NCBI GenBank assembly: GCA_946616835.1
Contig: CAMOJK010000002.1
Location: 18,564 to 82,563 of the forward strand
Length of the DNA stretch: 64,000 bases
Reading direction: 5' to 3'
From: an uncultured Lachnospiraceae bacterium
Lineage (GTDB): Bacteria > Bacillota > Clostridia > Lachnospirales > Lachnospiraceae
A program made the position numbers and the translations under genes. The first letter of the stretch is position 1. Each line of letters opens with the position of its first letter. Below the pieces are notes generated by a model. It was not told where the DNA came from. It made no database searches and was given only the letters and a program-made list of their open reading frames with translations. Below, one piece after another: positions 24,509-33,282 of this stretch.

Positions 24509-25465
24509 ATGCTGGGAAAAGCCAAATGTAAGATTCTAAAGGAAATCCGTCAGAAAATAGCAGATGAAAATGATATTCCTTATGTTACCCGTGAGTGCAC
24601 ATATCAGGGAGACTGTTCCGGTACCTGTCCCAGATGTGAGAGCGAGCTTAGATATCTTGAAAAGGAACTTGAGAAGCGTGAGCGCCTTGGCAAAAAGGTA
24701 GCTTTAGGTGCCCTCTGTGCAGGTATTGCAATGGGCAGCGCTGCATGTACGGATCCGGGAGCATTGGGAGGCGAAACGCAGCCGATGGATCCGGGAATCG
24801 AGCAGCTGTCAGGAGATGTGGCGGATGTTGGTCCTACTCCTGATGTAGATGATCTGGCCGGGGCAACGGAAACAGATGAGCTATCAGGAGACGTATCATT
24901 TGTACCGCTGGAAGGAGAGCCTGAGGCAATGGTACCGGCCTGTGATCCGGAATATGAAGAAGAAGCTCTTGCACGTCTCGACGGACTTGATGTTTTTAAC
25001 TCCAACTTTAATAATGAAGAGATCGATTCAGCGGCACAGTACTGTCCGGAGGTAACGGTTGAAGAGGATATAGTACTTAAGGCCGTTACCACTGAACACT
25101 GGGATTATGGATGGGGGGCAGAGCCCGAGCGCATAAACATTTATGATGTGACGGACGGAGTCCTTATAGGTACATGGGATGCATACGGCCGTGGTCATGC
25201 TGATGTGCCGAATGTATACTGGGATATTTTTCCGGATATCACCCTTAAAAAGGGCCACACCTATCGCGTAGTTGACTCAGACCCCGGTACATGGAGCAGC
25301 AATGAGACTTCCGGATACTGCGGATTTGTACAGTTCCGTACGGATGAGGATGATGTACCTGCCGAAGTGGGCACTCCCGATACAGGGGAAGAAACCGGTG
25401 CTGCCATAAAGGCCGTAGAGAGTGAAGAGGCGGCTGAAAGCACAGTAACGGAGGAAAAACTCTGA
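24509..25465 (+). CDS. cysteine-motif protein with internal lipoprotein-like signal, radical SAM partner
   Basis: This 318-residue protein has an N-terminal 60-residue domain with Cys30, 36, 40 and 43 (RECTYQGDCSGTCPRCESE) plus Cys7. A hydrophobic stretch ending GSAAC80 follows, resembling a lipobox. After that come an acidic linker and a beta-rich region (about 180-280) containing HWDYGWGAEPERINIYD. I have met the Cys domain in small proteins encoded next to a radical SAM enzyme in gut anaerobes, as here. If Cys80 is lipidated, the Cys domain would be removed as a leader. GGGGAGGGG precedes the ATG. Function is unknown. Confidence 0.65.
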   Translation: MLGKAKCKILKEIRQKIADENDIPYVTRECTYQGDCSGTCPRCESELRYLEKELEKRERLGKKVALGALCAGIAMGSAACTDPGALGGETQPMDPGIEQLSGDVADVGPTPDVDDLAGATETDELSGDVSFVPLEGEPEAMVPACDPEYEEEALARLDGLDVFNSNFNNEEIDSAAQYCPEVTVEEDIVLKAVTTEHWDYGWGAEPERINIYDVTDGVLIGTWDAYGRGHADVPNVYWDIFPDITLKKGHTYRVVDSDPGTWSSNETSGYCGFVQFRTDEDDVPAEVGTPDTGEETGAAIKAVESEEAAESTVTEEKL

Positions 25466-26079
25466 ATACGCCGCTGTTCCCGTTAATGACTGTTTCCAGG
25501 CTTCGTATCGGTATCGATGGCAAGGGTGTGACAACTCTTGTCTGCAGTCCGGGCTGTCCGTTGAGCTGTCGTTATTGCATAAATAAAAAGATCCTTGCAG
25601 AAAATAAATTTGAGAATGTAACAGCCAAAGAGCTTGTGGAGAGAGTTCGCTGTGATCACCTCTATTACTGTGCTACCGGTGGCGGGATTACCTTTGGTGG
25701 CGGTGAGTCACTTCTGCAGGCATCTTTTTTTTCGTTTTTCAGGGAAGCCTGTCCAAAGGAATGGCGCCTGTGTGCCGAGACGTCACTGTCAGTGCCACAG
25801 GATATGGTTGCTTTAGCGACAGAAAGCATAGATGAGTTTATTGTGGACTGTAAGGATATGGACCCAGTGGTTTATAATGAATATACCGGCGGCGATGAAT
25901 CATTGATGGAATCAAACTTACGTTTTCTTATTGAAAAAGCAGGGCCGGAGAGAGTGGTGGTAAGGGTGCCGCTGATACCTGGGTATAATGACGGGGAAAA
26001 ACGTGAGAAAAGCATAGAAAAATTAAAAGCCATGGGAGTTGAACGCATGGATATTTTTTCATATGTGGTACGGGAATAA
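25462..26079 (+). CDS. radical SAM protein (activase-like), CTG start coupled to the upstream gene
   Basis: This protein of about 205 residues carries the CxxxCxxC cluster motif in CSPGCPLSCRYC. It also has the glycine-rich GGGITFGGGESLL SAM-contact region and the late DCKDMDPVVYNEYTG and VRVPLIPGYN segments seen in glycyl-radical activases. The ATG at 25486 has no binding site. A CTG at 25462 sits 7 nt after GGAGG and overlaps the upstream stop as CTGA. It adds NTPLFPL, which fits the family N-terminus. The substrate may be the preceding Cys-motif protein. No glycyl radical enzyme is encoded nearby. Confidence 0.75.
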   Translation: MNTPLFPLMTVSRLRIGIDGKGVTTLVCSPGCPLSCRYCINKKILAENKFENVTAKELVERVRCDHLYYCATGGGITFGGGESLLQASFFSFFREACPKEWRLCAETSLSVPQDMVALATESIDEFIVDCKDMDPVVYNEYTGGDESLMESNLRFLIEKAGPERVVVRVPLIPGYNDGEKREKSIEKLKAMGVERMDIFSYVVRE

Positions 26080-26102
26080 GATGCAGGAAAAAGGAGCAAA
26101 AA

Positions 26103-26942
26103 GTGGGGAAGAAAAAAACTGATGAAAAGGTAACCATAAAACTTATCACGCCGGACAATATGGTTGAATTTATCCAGCTTCTGACGCCGGAGGACATCTT
26201 TGGCATAAGCGATGGCATTCTGACAAGCTTTGCTGCCTGCATAGGAGAGGAAGAGATTCCGGCCAGCATAATATCTGCGCATATCTATCCAGAACACATA
26301 ACGGTGAAAAGATTATTTACCCTGCCCGAGTACCGCAGACGCCATCTGGCAACGGATCTTATGGATGTGATCAAAAGCCGGCCTGAAGAGGCTAAGCTGC
26401 CGATATATGTTTTTCATACTGAAAATGAAGAGCTTGATGCATTTTTGAAGGATGCTTCATTTCATGAAGAGGACAGTAAATTCTGTTTTGTATCAGGTAC
26501 TTTCGGGGATTTGGTAGATCTGCCGGCTCCGGCAGAGGTCAGCAATAATATAAAGATTAAAAGTATTATGGCAGTCCCCAGGGAAGCTGTGGCGGATTTT
26601 ATATACCGCTCTCCCTATGATGAGCTGATACAGTTCCCCGACAGGGCAACGGAGCTTCCCCTTTTTTCCGATGCCAGCATCCTGAGCATGCAGGAAAAAG
26701 AGGTAAAGGCCGCACTGCTTATCGAAGAATCTGATGAGGATATACAGATCACCTGGGCATATGGCCCGGATTCCAAACAGCTGTATAACTGCTTTTATTA
26801 TATGAAAAAAGTCCTGAGTTCGGATTTCGGTACGGAGACAGTGATAAGATGTCTGTGTACAGGCGAAAAAACGAAAACTTCGTATTCAAAACTGTTTACA
26901 AGACACGAGGAGATCAAGATTCATACGTACAGATTTGACTGA
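26103..26942 (+). CDS. GNAT-family protein
   Basis: This 279-residue protein uses a GTG start with AAAGGAG in front. The N-terminal half shows a GNAT core: ITVKRLFTLPEYRRRHLATD is motif A (RRxxxA). IYVFHTENEELDAFLKDASF follows as the next strand-helix, with FHEE in place of the usual FY. A second half (about 150-279) repeats the strand-helix style without a clear acetyl-CoA loop, so it may be a double-GNAT protein. It follows the radical SAM gene by 23 nt and may share its transcript. Confidence 0.65.
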   Translation: MGKKKTDEKVTIKLITPDNMVEFIQLLTPEDIFGISDGILTSFAACIGEEEIPASIISAHIYPEHITVKRLFTLPEYRRRHLATDLMDVIKSRPEEAKLPIYVFHTENEELDAFLKDASFHEEDSKFCFVSGTFGDLVDLPAPAEVSNNIKIKSIMAVPREAVADFIYRSPYDELIQFPDRATELPLFSDASILSMQEKEVKAALLIEESDEDIQITWAYGPDSKQLYNCFYYMKKVLSSDFGTETVIRCLCTGEKTKTSYSKLFTRHEEIKIHTYRFD

Positions 26943-26978
26943 ATTACCTGATCATAACAGGCACGGAGGGACAGGAAT

Positions 26979-28487
26979 ATGGATTTCAAGAAAAAAGAGA
27001 CCTATGATAAAACAAATGCATCGGTTTTCCATTATGAAACTGTTGCAAACCAGGATCTTCAGGCGGACCAGAGTGAACTGGCATATCGTAACCTGAACAG
27101 TAATTTTTTTAATCTGGAAAAGAGCACAATAACGGATAAGAACAGCCTGAAAGCCTGGGAAACCAAGCATAAAGAAATAAAAGAGGCTATAGAAAGGGAG
27201 TGGCACCGGAAAGCCGCCATTAAAGAAAGTGATCTTTTAAAGAAGAGTACTGTGAGAGACAGAACAGACAAGAGGTTCTACGGGCTTTTTACCTTGTCGG
27301 AAATGGAAGTTTTTCTGAAGAGCAGCGACCGTGGCGGCAATTCGGATGATTATAATGATGTAGCTACAGGTTTGGAGCTTTACAACAGATTGTCCCAAAA
27401 AGGCGAGACATTGGATAGTCTGAAGATCCTTAAAAATCTGAGTAAAAGCTGTGAAAGTTATGTACAGAAAAAGAAGCCGACCTTTAAGTCCGGAAAGACC
27501 CGTAAGGCTATGATCTCTGCCCTACTGGACAAGGTTAATGCTGAATTCCAGATGAAAATAGGTGAATATAAGACAGAAAAAACCAAGACCTTTGAGAAGT
27601 TCCAGAAAGAAAAGAATGAGGAGACTGTCGCAGCAGCTTTCAGGGCCCAGCAGAATCTTATCAGTCAGGTACTGAACGGAAACATGGAAATGTCCGATGA
27701 AGAACTGGCTCAGCTTGATAAGCAGACTGAGGAAGTGTTTGAAGAGATGAGGAATGTAAAGGTGGATGACAACCAGAGCCCTACCTTCTGCTCAAAATTC
27801 TTCAACACACTCGGATGGGCGGAAAATAAACCCCGTATCGTTGATGATGATGCTTTGAGTGAAAATGGCGAAGAAATGAAAAAATCACCCATAAAGAAGA
27901 AGATGTACCATGCAATTGCACCCAAGAAGGGAGAAAAAGATGCGATAGCACTGGGTAAACAGCTGGCGGGCATAGGGAAAAACAGCCGTATGTACTTCGG
28001 AATTGGAAGGTTTGGCAAGGGAGTGTATACTTCCGCAAGAAATAATGACAAGGATGCTACCGATAATAAGGCGATGCATAACAGCTGGAATTATGGAGAG
28101 TCGTATGGATCTGTGCAGGTAGTAATGACCCTGAACGAAAATGCTAAGGTTATAAAAAAGAATGAATTAATAGAATTAACCCAAAATGTACTGAAAAAGA
28201 AATTTCCGAGAATATATAAATACCTGGAAAAGGCGGATGATAGCAGTGGAAGCGGTTATAAGGATTACCTTACTTCCATGGCTTCTCTGTTCGGATACAA
28301 TACCATATTGGGAGATTCAGGAATTACGGGTATCGATTATTATGTAACTACTGACAGAAAAGCCCTGTCTGTCAGGAACACGATGATGGTTAGGAGCAAG
28401 GCCACTTCATCTATGTCAACGGACTTTGATTCAGACTGGGTAGATCTGAAGAGTGAACTGGAAAAGGAAATGAAGAATAAGCAATAG
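26979..28487 (+). CDS. large protein with C-terminal ADP-ribosyltransferase-like domain, candidate toxin
   Basis: Residues 1-300 of this 502-residue protein are charged and mostly helical, with no signal peptide or known secretion domain. From about 305 the layout is that of PARP/diphtheria-like ADP-ribosyltransferases. KKMYHAIAP has candidate His311, GRFGKGVYTSA has candidate Tyr350, and YGSVQVVMTLNENAKVI is the following strand. GITGIDYYVTTDRKALSVRN places Asp453 where Glu is usual. An acidic 113-residue gene follows after 13 nt, as in toxin-antitoxin or effector-immunity pairs. The assignment is by motif order only. The domain could also be an inactive ART fold. Confidence 0.55.
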   Translation: MDFKKKETYDKTNASVFHYETVANQDLQADQSELAYRNLNSNFFNLEKSTITDKNSLKAWETKHKEIKEAIEREWHRKAAIKESDLLKKSTVRDRTDKRFYGLFTLSEMEVFLKSSDRGGNSDDYNDVATGLELYNRLSQKGETLDSLKILKNLSKSCESYVQKKKPTFKSGKTRKAMISALLDKVNAEFQMKIGEYKTEKTKTFEKFQKEKNEETVAAAFRAQQNLISQVLNGNMEMSDEELAQLDKQTEEVFEEMRNVKVDDNQSPTFCSKFFNTLGWAENKPRIVDDDALSENGEEMKKSPIKKKMYHAIAPKKGEKDAIALGKQLAGIGKNSRMYFGIGRFGKGVYTSARNNDKDATDNKAMHNSWNYGESYGSVQVVMTLNENAKVIKKNELIELTQNVLKKKFPRIYKYLEKADDSSGSGYKDYLTSMASLFGYNTILGDSGITGIDYYVTTDRKALSVRNTMMVRSKATSSMSTDFDSDWVDLKSELEKEMKNKQ

Positions 28488-28500
28488 GAGGCATATTATT

Positions 28501-28842
28501 ATGTATAAACCTACTGAAGGTGATCTTAGATATATAGCAGATGTAGCCATAAGATGGCGGATGACAGCAAATACCATTGCTGAGAATCTGGATTCTGTTC
28601 CCGAAGGGATTATAGCTAATATAAAGAATCTTGAGAACGGATATGAGGAAGGACTTGAAGATTTTTACATAAAAGCTATGGATAAGGATCCGGGACTTCT
28701 GGCTGATGAGATAATTGCGGACTTTGATAAGATCTGGACCGCAGACCATCCTGAATTCCACGATATGGAAAAACTTTTTGCGGGATGCAGCAAGGCTGAC
28801 CTGGAAAAAGTAAAAAAGCTGGCGGATGAGATGTATGCATAG
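28501..28842 (+). CDS. small acidic protein, candidate immunity/antitoxin partner
   Basis: This 113-residue acidic, helical protein (MYKPTEGDLRYIADVAIRWR at the start) has no recognised domain. A strong AGGAGG precedes the ATG, and it begins 13 nt after the ADP-ribosyltransferase-like gene. A terminator follows immediately. A small acidic protein after a large basic one is the usual layout of a protective partner. This is inference from position and charge only. Confidence 0.5.
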   Translation: MYKPTEGDLRYIADVAIRWRMTANTIAENLDSVPEGIIANIKNLENGYEEGLEDFYIKAMDKDPGLLADEIIADFDKIWTADHPEFHDMEKLFAGCSKADLEKVKKLADEMYA

Positions 28843-28868
28843 TGATATATATGCACAATTATGAAGAA

Positions 28869-28906
28869 AATCCTGCTATCCCCTGAAGGGGATGCAGGAT
28901 TCTTTT
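28869..28906 (+). terminator. Rho-independent terminator closing the ART-like unit
   Basis: AATCCTGC and ATCCCC pair with GGGGAT and GCAGGATT around a TGAA loop, followed by CTTTT. Confidence 0.85.
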
Positions 28907-28951
28907 GACGTTAGGGATAGCGTAGTATTATGAACAGAGGGGGAAATCAGT

Positions 28952-30826
28952 ATGAAATACAGGAAAATTATTGCATTGCTGCTTACGGCGTCGCTGGTGC
29001 TTGCATCATGCTCACCTTCGACGCCTGATTTATCTTCTGAACAGACAGTTGTTTCGGAACCCGGAACAGAAGGTGAGGGTGAGACTGCCGGTATAGAAAG
29101 ATACGAGGGCATGACGCCGGAGGAGATTGTTGCCACTCTTACCCTTGAGCAGAAGGCGGCCCAGATGGTGGAAGGGGCCAATTACAATATAGTCTATGAT
29201 GATCTGGAAGAAATCGATTACGGTTCAGTTCTTGGTAAATTTGAAGAGCTTCCCAATCCTACTGATGAAGAGTGGTATGACATAACCTGTCAGTATCAGA
29301 GCGCAGCGCTGTCATCGGAGGCAGCCATTCCCTATATTTTCGGACAGGATAGTGTTCATGGTGTAAACTTTGCATACGGCAATGTAATATTCCCGCATAA
29401 TATAAATATGGGTGCCGCTAATGATCCGGAGCTTATGAAGGAGTACGGTGCCCTTGTGGGTTCTGACCTGGTTCATACCGGAATGATGCTGAATTTTTCG
29501 CCCTGTGTGGATGCAGCCCAGGATCCCAGATGGGGGCGCACATATGAATGCTATTCCAATGACAATGAGCGTATAAAAGAACTTTCCGTGGCTTATGCCG
29601 AGGGGCTTATGTCCGAGGGCATCGTAGTCTGTGCCAAGCATTTCTTTGGCGGCGGTTATACAAAATATGGGACAGGTGAATTTTCCGACTCAACCATAAG
29701 GATAATTGACCGCGGTGATGCCGAGATGACTCAGGAAGAAATCGACGCACAGCTTTCCGTATATGAGGCTCTCATTAATTCCGGCGTGCAGTCCATAATG
29801 ATCTCACATTCTTCCCTCTGGGGCACAAAGATGCATGAGAATGCGGAATACATCGGTTATCTTAAGGACGACCTTGGTTTCGAAGGTTTTATCCTGTCTG
29901 ACTGGGATTCCATAGAGAAGTGTTCCGGTGACGATCTCAAGGCAAATGTCATCCTTTGCATAAATGCAGGCATTGATATGCTGATGGAAGCAGACCATTA
30001 CGAGATCTGCAGGGGCTATATCATAGAGGCAGTTAACGAAGGCTCCATAAGCGAGGAGCGTGTTGATGATGCAGTCACCAGGATAATAAAAGTAAAAATG
30101 GAAGCGGGACTCTTCGAGGATCCGTTTATTGAGAATTTTGAACCATCCTATGATTTCGGAAGCGAGCGTTCCCACGAGGTGGCAAGGGAGCTTGCGGCCA
30201 AATCTTTTGTACCCATAAAGGCAGGAAAACATATGACCATTGAGTCCGGCATGAAGGTATATGTGACAGGTCCTGCGGCTACTGATACCGGTGCAATGTG
30301 CGGCGGCTGGACTTACTTCTGGGTGGGTTCAAGTGATGGGTACGGTGAGCGCGTGCTTCCAAATGATCCTTCCATACTGGAGGCCCTTGAGGCAGCAGGC
30401 GCAGAGAAGGGTTTTGAAATAATCACCGATCCCGATAGGATAGGCGAGTGCGATATGGTGGTTTTATGTGTAGGCGAGTATCCCTATGCAGAGTGGACCG
30501 GCGATACAGAGGATCTTTCCATAGTCGGGGATATGGCTCTGTCAGGTAATAAGAAGGCGATTGAGGAAGCTGCCGCTTCCGGTAAGCCCACACTGACGCT
30601 TATCGTTGCCGGACGTAATGTGATAGTAGATGATTATATTGATGGCTGGGATTCCTGCATCATATGCTATCTGCCCGGATCCGAAGGCGGAAATGCCGTG
30701 GCTGATGTGCTGTCAGGGGATGTACCTCTTACGGGAACTCTTCCCATGCCTTATTACTCATCCATTGACCAGATAGGGACAGATGAATGCTGGCACGAGA
30801 TGGGGTGGAGCGCACTGCAGGAGTAA
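28952..30826 (+). CDS. glycoside hydrolase family 3 lipoprotein (beta-glucosidase/exo-glucanase type)
   Basis: This 624-residue exported protein has a lipobox LVLASC with Cys20. The GH3 N-terminal barrel has FGQDSVHGVN, FSPCVDAAQDPRWGRTYECY, VCAKHFFGGG and the nucleophile motif FILSDWDS. The second domain has MVVLCVGEYPYAEWTGD and a typical C-terminal GTLPMPYYSS. It probably releases glucose or oligosaccharides from beta-glucans at the cell surface. The closest layout is the exo-beta-glucosidase group rather than NagZ, since the KHFPG-x-H motif of NagZ is absent. It is monocistronic, behind a terminator. Confidence 0.9.
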   Translation: MKYRKIIALLLTASLVLASCSPSTPDLSSEQTVVSEPGTEGEGETAGIERYEGMTPEEIVATLTLEQKAAQMVEGANYNIVYDDLEEIDYGSVLGKFEELPNPTDEEWYDITCQYQSAALSSEAAIPYIFGQDSVHGVNFAYGNVIFPHNINMGAANDPELMKEYGALVGSDLVHTGMMLNFSPCVDAAQDPRWGRTYECYSNDNERIKELSVAYAEGLMSEGIVVCAKHFFGGGYTKYGTGEFSDSTIRIIDRGDAEMTQEEIDAQLSVYEALINSGVQSIMISHSSLWGTKMHENAEYIGYLKDDLGFEGFILSDWDSIEKCSGDDLKANVILCINAGIDMLMEADHYEICRGYIIEAVNEGSISEERVDDAVTRIIKVKMEAGLFEDPFIENFEPSYDFGSERSHEVARELAAKSFVPIKAGKHMTIESGMKVYVTGPAATDTGAMCGGWTYFWVGSSDGYGERVLPNDPSILEALEAAGAEKGFEIITDPDRIGECDMVVLCVGEYPYAEWTGDTEDLSIVGDMALSGNKKAIEEAAASGKPTLTLIVAGRNVIVDDYIDGWDSCIICYLPGSEGGNAVADVLSGDVPLTGTLPMPYYSSIDQIGTDECWHEMGWSALQE

Positions 30827-30907
30827 AGATAAACAGATTTGCTTTGCGAATCGCGTGCTGCCATTGAAAAATTTACTATATCTGTACGCCCATGAGGATG
30901 TACTACA

Positions 30908-33274
30908 GTGGAGAAAAACGGGAAAATGAGAAAGAAACGGATAATGACTCTTACAGCTACAATCATATTTGCCATGTCAGGCAGCATTTATGCATATGCG
31001 GATGCAAAACGCCTGAGCGTTGATGACTATGCTGCCGGGATCCATGAAAGCGACCTGCTTTTTGAGCGGAAGTATATTGAATTGCATACGGACAATCCCA
31101 TAGGTGACCATCGTCTGCCTGATGTGGATGTATCGGGACTTCCGGATTCTCTTGATCTGCGGGATATTGACGGTAAAAACTATGTTTCCGAGGTAAAAGA
31201 CCAGGCATACTGGAGCACCTGCTGGTGCTTTTCAACAATGGCCGCTTCCGAAACAAGCATAGCCTATGAATGTGGACATGATTATTCGGCAGGTGTGGAT
31301 AATGATAAGTATGACCTGTCCGAGAAGCAGTTTGCCTGGTTTGCAAGGTATCACATTCCCACCGAAGGTGACCAGTCCGGGGAGGGTTTTTATGCATATC
31401 CGGATGATGATGATGACGTGTCTGACTTAAGCGACAAGGTTTTACGCGCAGGCGGTTTTGCGGAGTATGCTGTAAGCCTTTTTTCAGCCGGAGTCGGACC
31501 TGTGCTTGAGTCAGAGGTTCCGTATAAAGCGTCCTCCGACATAAATTACGATAAGATATGTCTGGTAGCCATAGATGTGCCTGAGGACGGCATGCTGGAA
31601 AAGTCAGACGTAACAGTTGAGCTTTACGATCCTAAGGAAACAACCACTGAAGAGGTTACGGCTCAGTGGGAAGAAAAGGGATATCTGGCGGTGGATTACT
31701 ATACGATGTTTGACCTGTACTGGGGAACCGACACGGATGTTACCAATAAGGGACTTAACGGAAAGAAAGTCTGTATGGCCTATACCCAGTACCGGAGCCT
31801 AGACTGGACTGTTGATGAGGCCCTGCATTTTACCACGGATTTCCGCGCGACGGACTGCAGCCTTCTGCCATATCCTGCGCTTATGGATGATGAAGGTGCC
31901 TATATTTTCAATCAGACGGGTATTGATGCCATAAAATCAGAGCTTTCCCAGGGCAGGGCAGTATCTATTGCATATAAAAGTGATGTTTATACCCCGGAAT
32001 ACGAAAGACCTTCAGGTGGTCCGGCTTATATAAATTATCTGGATGAAAACGGAAATCCCGACAATGATCCAAAGGCTGCCATATGGGCACATTATACATA
32101 CGACTGTGATTATGATCCGGCAGATCCGGATTCGGTGAACAGGTTTGTGGTGTCTGATCATTGTGTATGTGTGGTAGGATATGATGATAATTTTCCAAAG
32201 GAATATTTCATAGATCCGAAGGGGACTATCGGTGGAGACGGGGCATTTCTTGCGAAGAACAGCTGGGGAAGCAGCGGAAACAGCAATCCCGCCGCAGAAT
32301 GGAACTGGGGCAATGGCGGTTCGGGGTATTTTTGGATTTCCTATTATGATCAGAGTCTGTGTTCACCCGTGAGTTTTGATTTTGACACGAGTGGAGAGAT
32401 TGGGAACATCAGTAATGTGGATATGTATGACTACATGCCGGCTGTGGTTCCATCTGCAGCAGTATTTGAGGGGGATGTCTACATGGCAGATGTCTTTGAA
32501 GCTGAGGAAAACTGCTCGGTCCGTTATATCGGCTTTGAAACCGCCAAGGCAAAAACTGAAGTGGAGTACAGGGTTTACCTTTTGAATGAGGATGCTGAAA
32601 GCCCTGTGGACGGAGTTCTTTTGGCTGAAACGACGGAGCACCTTAACTACGCAGGCTTCCACATGGCAGACATTGGCAAAGACGTGGCAATCCCCGGCGG
32701 ATGCAGGTACTCTGTAGTATTAAAGGCTCAGATCGACGGCAGCAGCATTATTAATTATACGGAGGATCTGAGTGAGGCCGGTGTTGAGTTTTATAATATA
32801 CGTGATGTGGTCACCGCCTATGTGAAGACAGAGGTAAATCATGGTGAATGCTTCGTAGGCACGGATCTGGAAGACAACGAAGCCTGGACTGACTGGGCAG
32901 ATATCGTGGCAAGGCTTAAATCAGATAATAAGGATTTCAATGACGACGGCTTTGAATATGATAATTTCCCGATAAAAAGCTATGTTCAGGTCGGTGTGGT
33001 CGATGAAGAAGAATTTGAAAATTCAAAGGCAGCCCTGGAAGCAGCAAATGAGAATGACGTAGAGCAGGCGCCGGATGAAGGAAATGATAATGGAATATCG
33101 GCTCCCGCGGATCCTGAGCAGCCGGACAGCCCGGAAATCGGAACATCTATAAGCGAAAAGATACCCTGGCAGGCAATAGCCCTTTGTGGTGTAGTCATTG
33201 TACTGATCTGTATTGGGGTGGCTGTGGCAGCTGTGATACTTGTGATAGTTGCGCTGGTGATGAAGAAAAAATGA
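30908..33274 (+). CDS. membrane-anchored C1-like cysteine protease
   Basis: This 788-residue protein uses a GTG start, with GAGGA upstream. A signal sequence covers about residues 12-32. The papain-like domain has Cys105 in QAYWSTCWCFS, His418 in SDHCVCVVGYDD and Asn451 in AKNSWGSSGN, so the catalytic set is complete. The usual QGxCGSCW is altered to QAYWSTCW. A large insertion (about 150-330) separates Cys and His. A beta-sandwich region (about 480-620) of the kind found after C1 domains in clostridial surface proteases follows. An acidic linker and a membrane helix with KKK tail end the protein. It should sit on the outer face of the membrane. Confidence 0.85.
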   Translation: MEKNGKMRKKRIMTLTATIIFAMSGSIYAYADAKRLSVDDYAAGIHESDLLFERKYIELHTDNPIGDHRLPDVDVSGLPDSLDLRDIDGKNYVSEVKDQAYWSTCWCFSTMAASETSIAYECGHDYSAGVDNDKYDLSEKQFAWFARYHIPTEGDQSGEGFYAYPDDDDDVSDLSDKVLRAGGFAEYAVSLFSAGVGPVLESEVPYKASSDINYDKICLVAIDVPEDGMLEKSDVTVELYDPKETTTEEVTAQWEEKGYLAVDYYTMFDLYWGTDTDVTNKGLNGKKVCMAYTQYRSLDWTVDEALHFTTDFRATDCSLLPYPALMDDEGAYIFNQTGIDAIKSELSQGRAVSIAYKSDVYTPEYERPSGGPAYINYLDENGNPDNDPKAAIWAHYTYDCDYDPADPDSVNRFVVSDHCVCVVGYDDNFPKEYFIDPKGTIGGDGAFLAKNSWGSSGNSNPAAEWNWGNGGSGYFWISYYDQSLCSPVSFDFDTSGEIGNISNVDMYDYMPAVVPSAAVFEGDVYMADVFEAEENCSVRYIGFETAKAKTEVEYRVYLLNEDAESPVDGVLLAETTEHLNYAGFHMADIGKDVAIPGGCRYSVVLKAQIDGSSIINYTEDLSEAGVEFYNIRDVVTAYVKTEVNHGECFVGTDLEDNEAWTDWADIVARLKSDNKDFNDDGFEYDNFPIKSYVQVGVVDEEEFENSKAALEAANENDVEQAPDEGNDNGISAPADPEQPDSPEIGTSISEKIPWQAIALCGVVIVLICIGVAVAAVILVIVALVMKKK

Positions 33275-33282
33275 CAGCCGGC

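Noticed and set aside
24604-25092. 162-codon minus-strand frame opposite the Cys-motif gene
   Set aside because: Ser/Pro-rich composition is that of an antisense shadow of an acidic repeat-rich protein.
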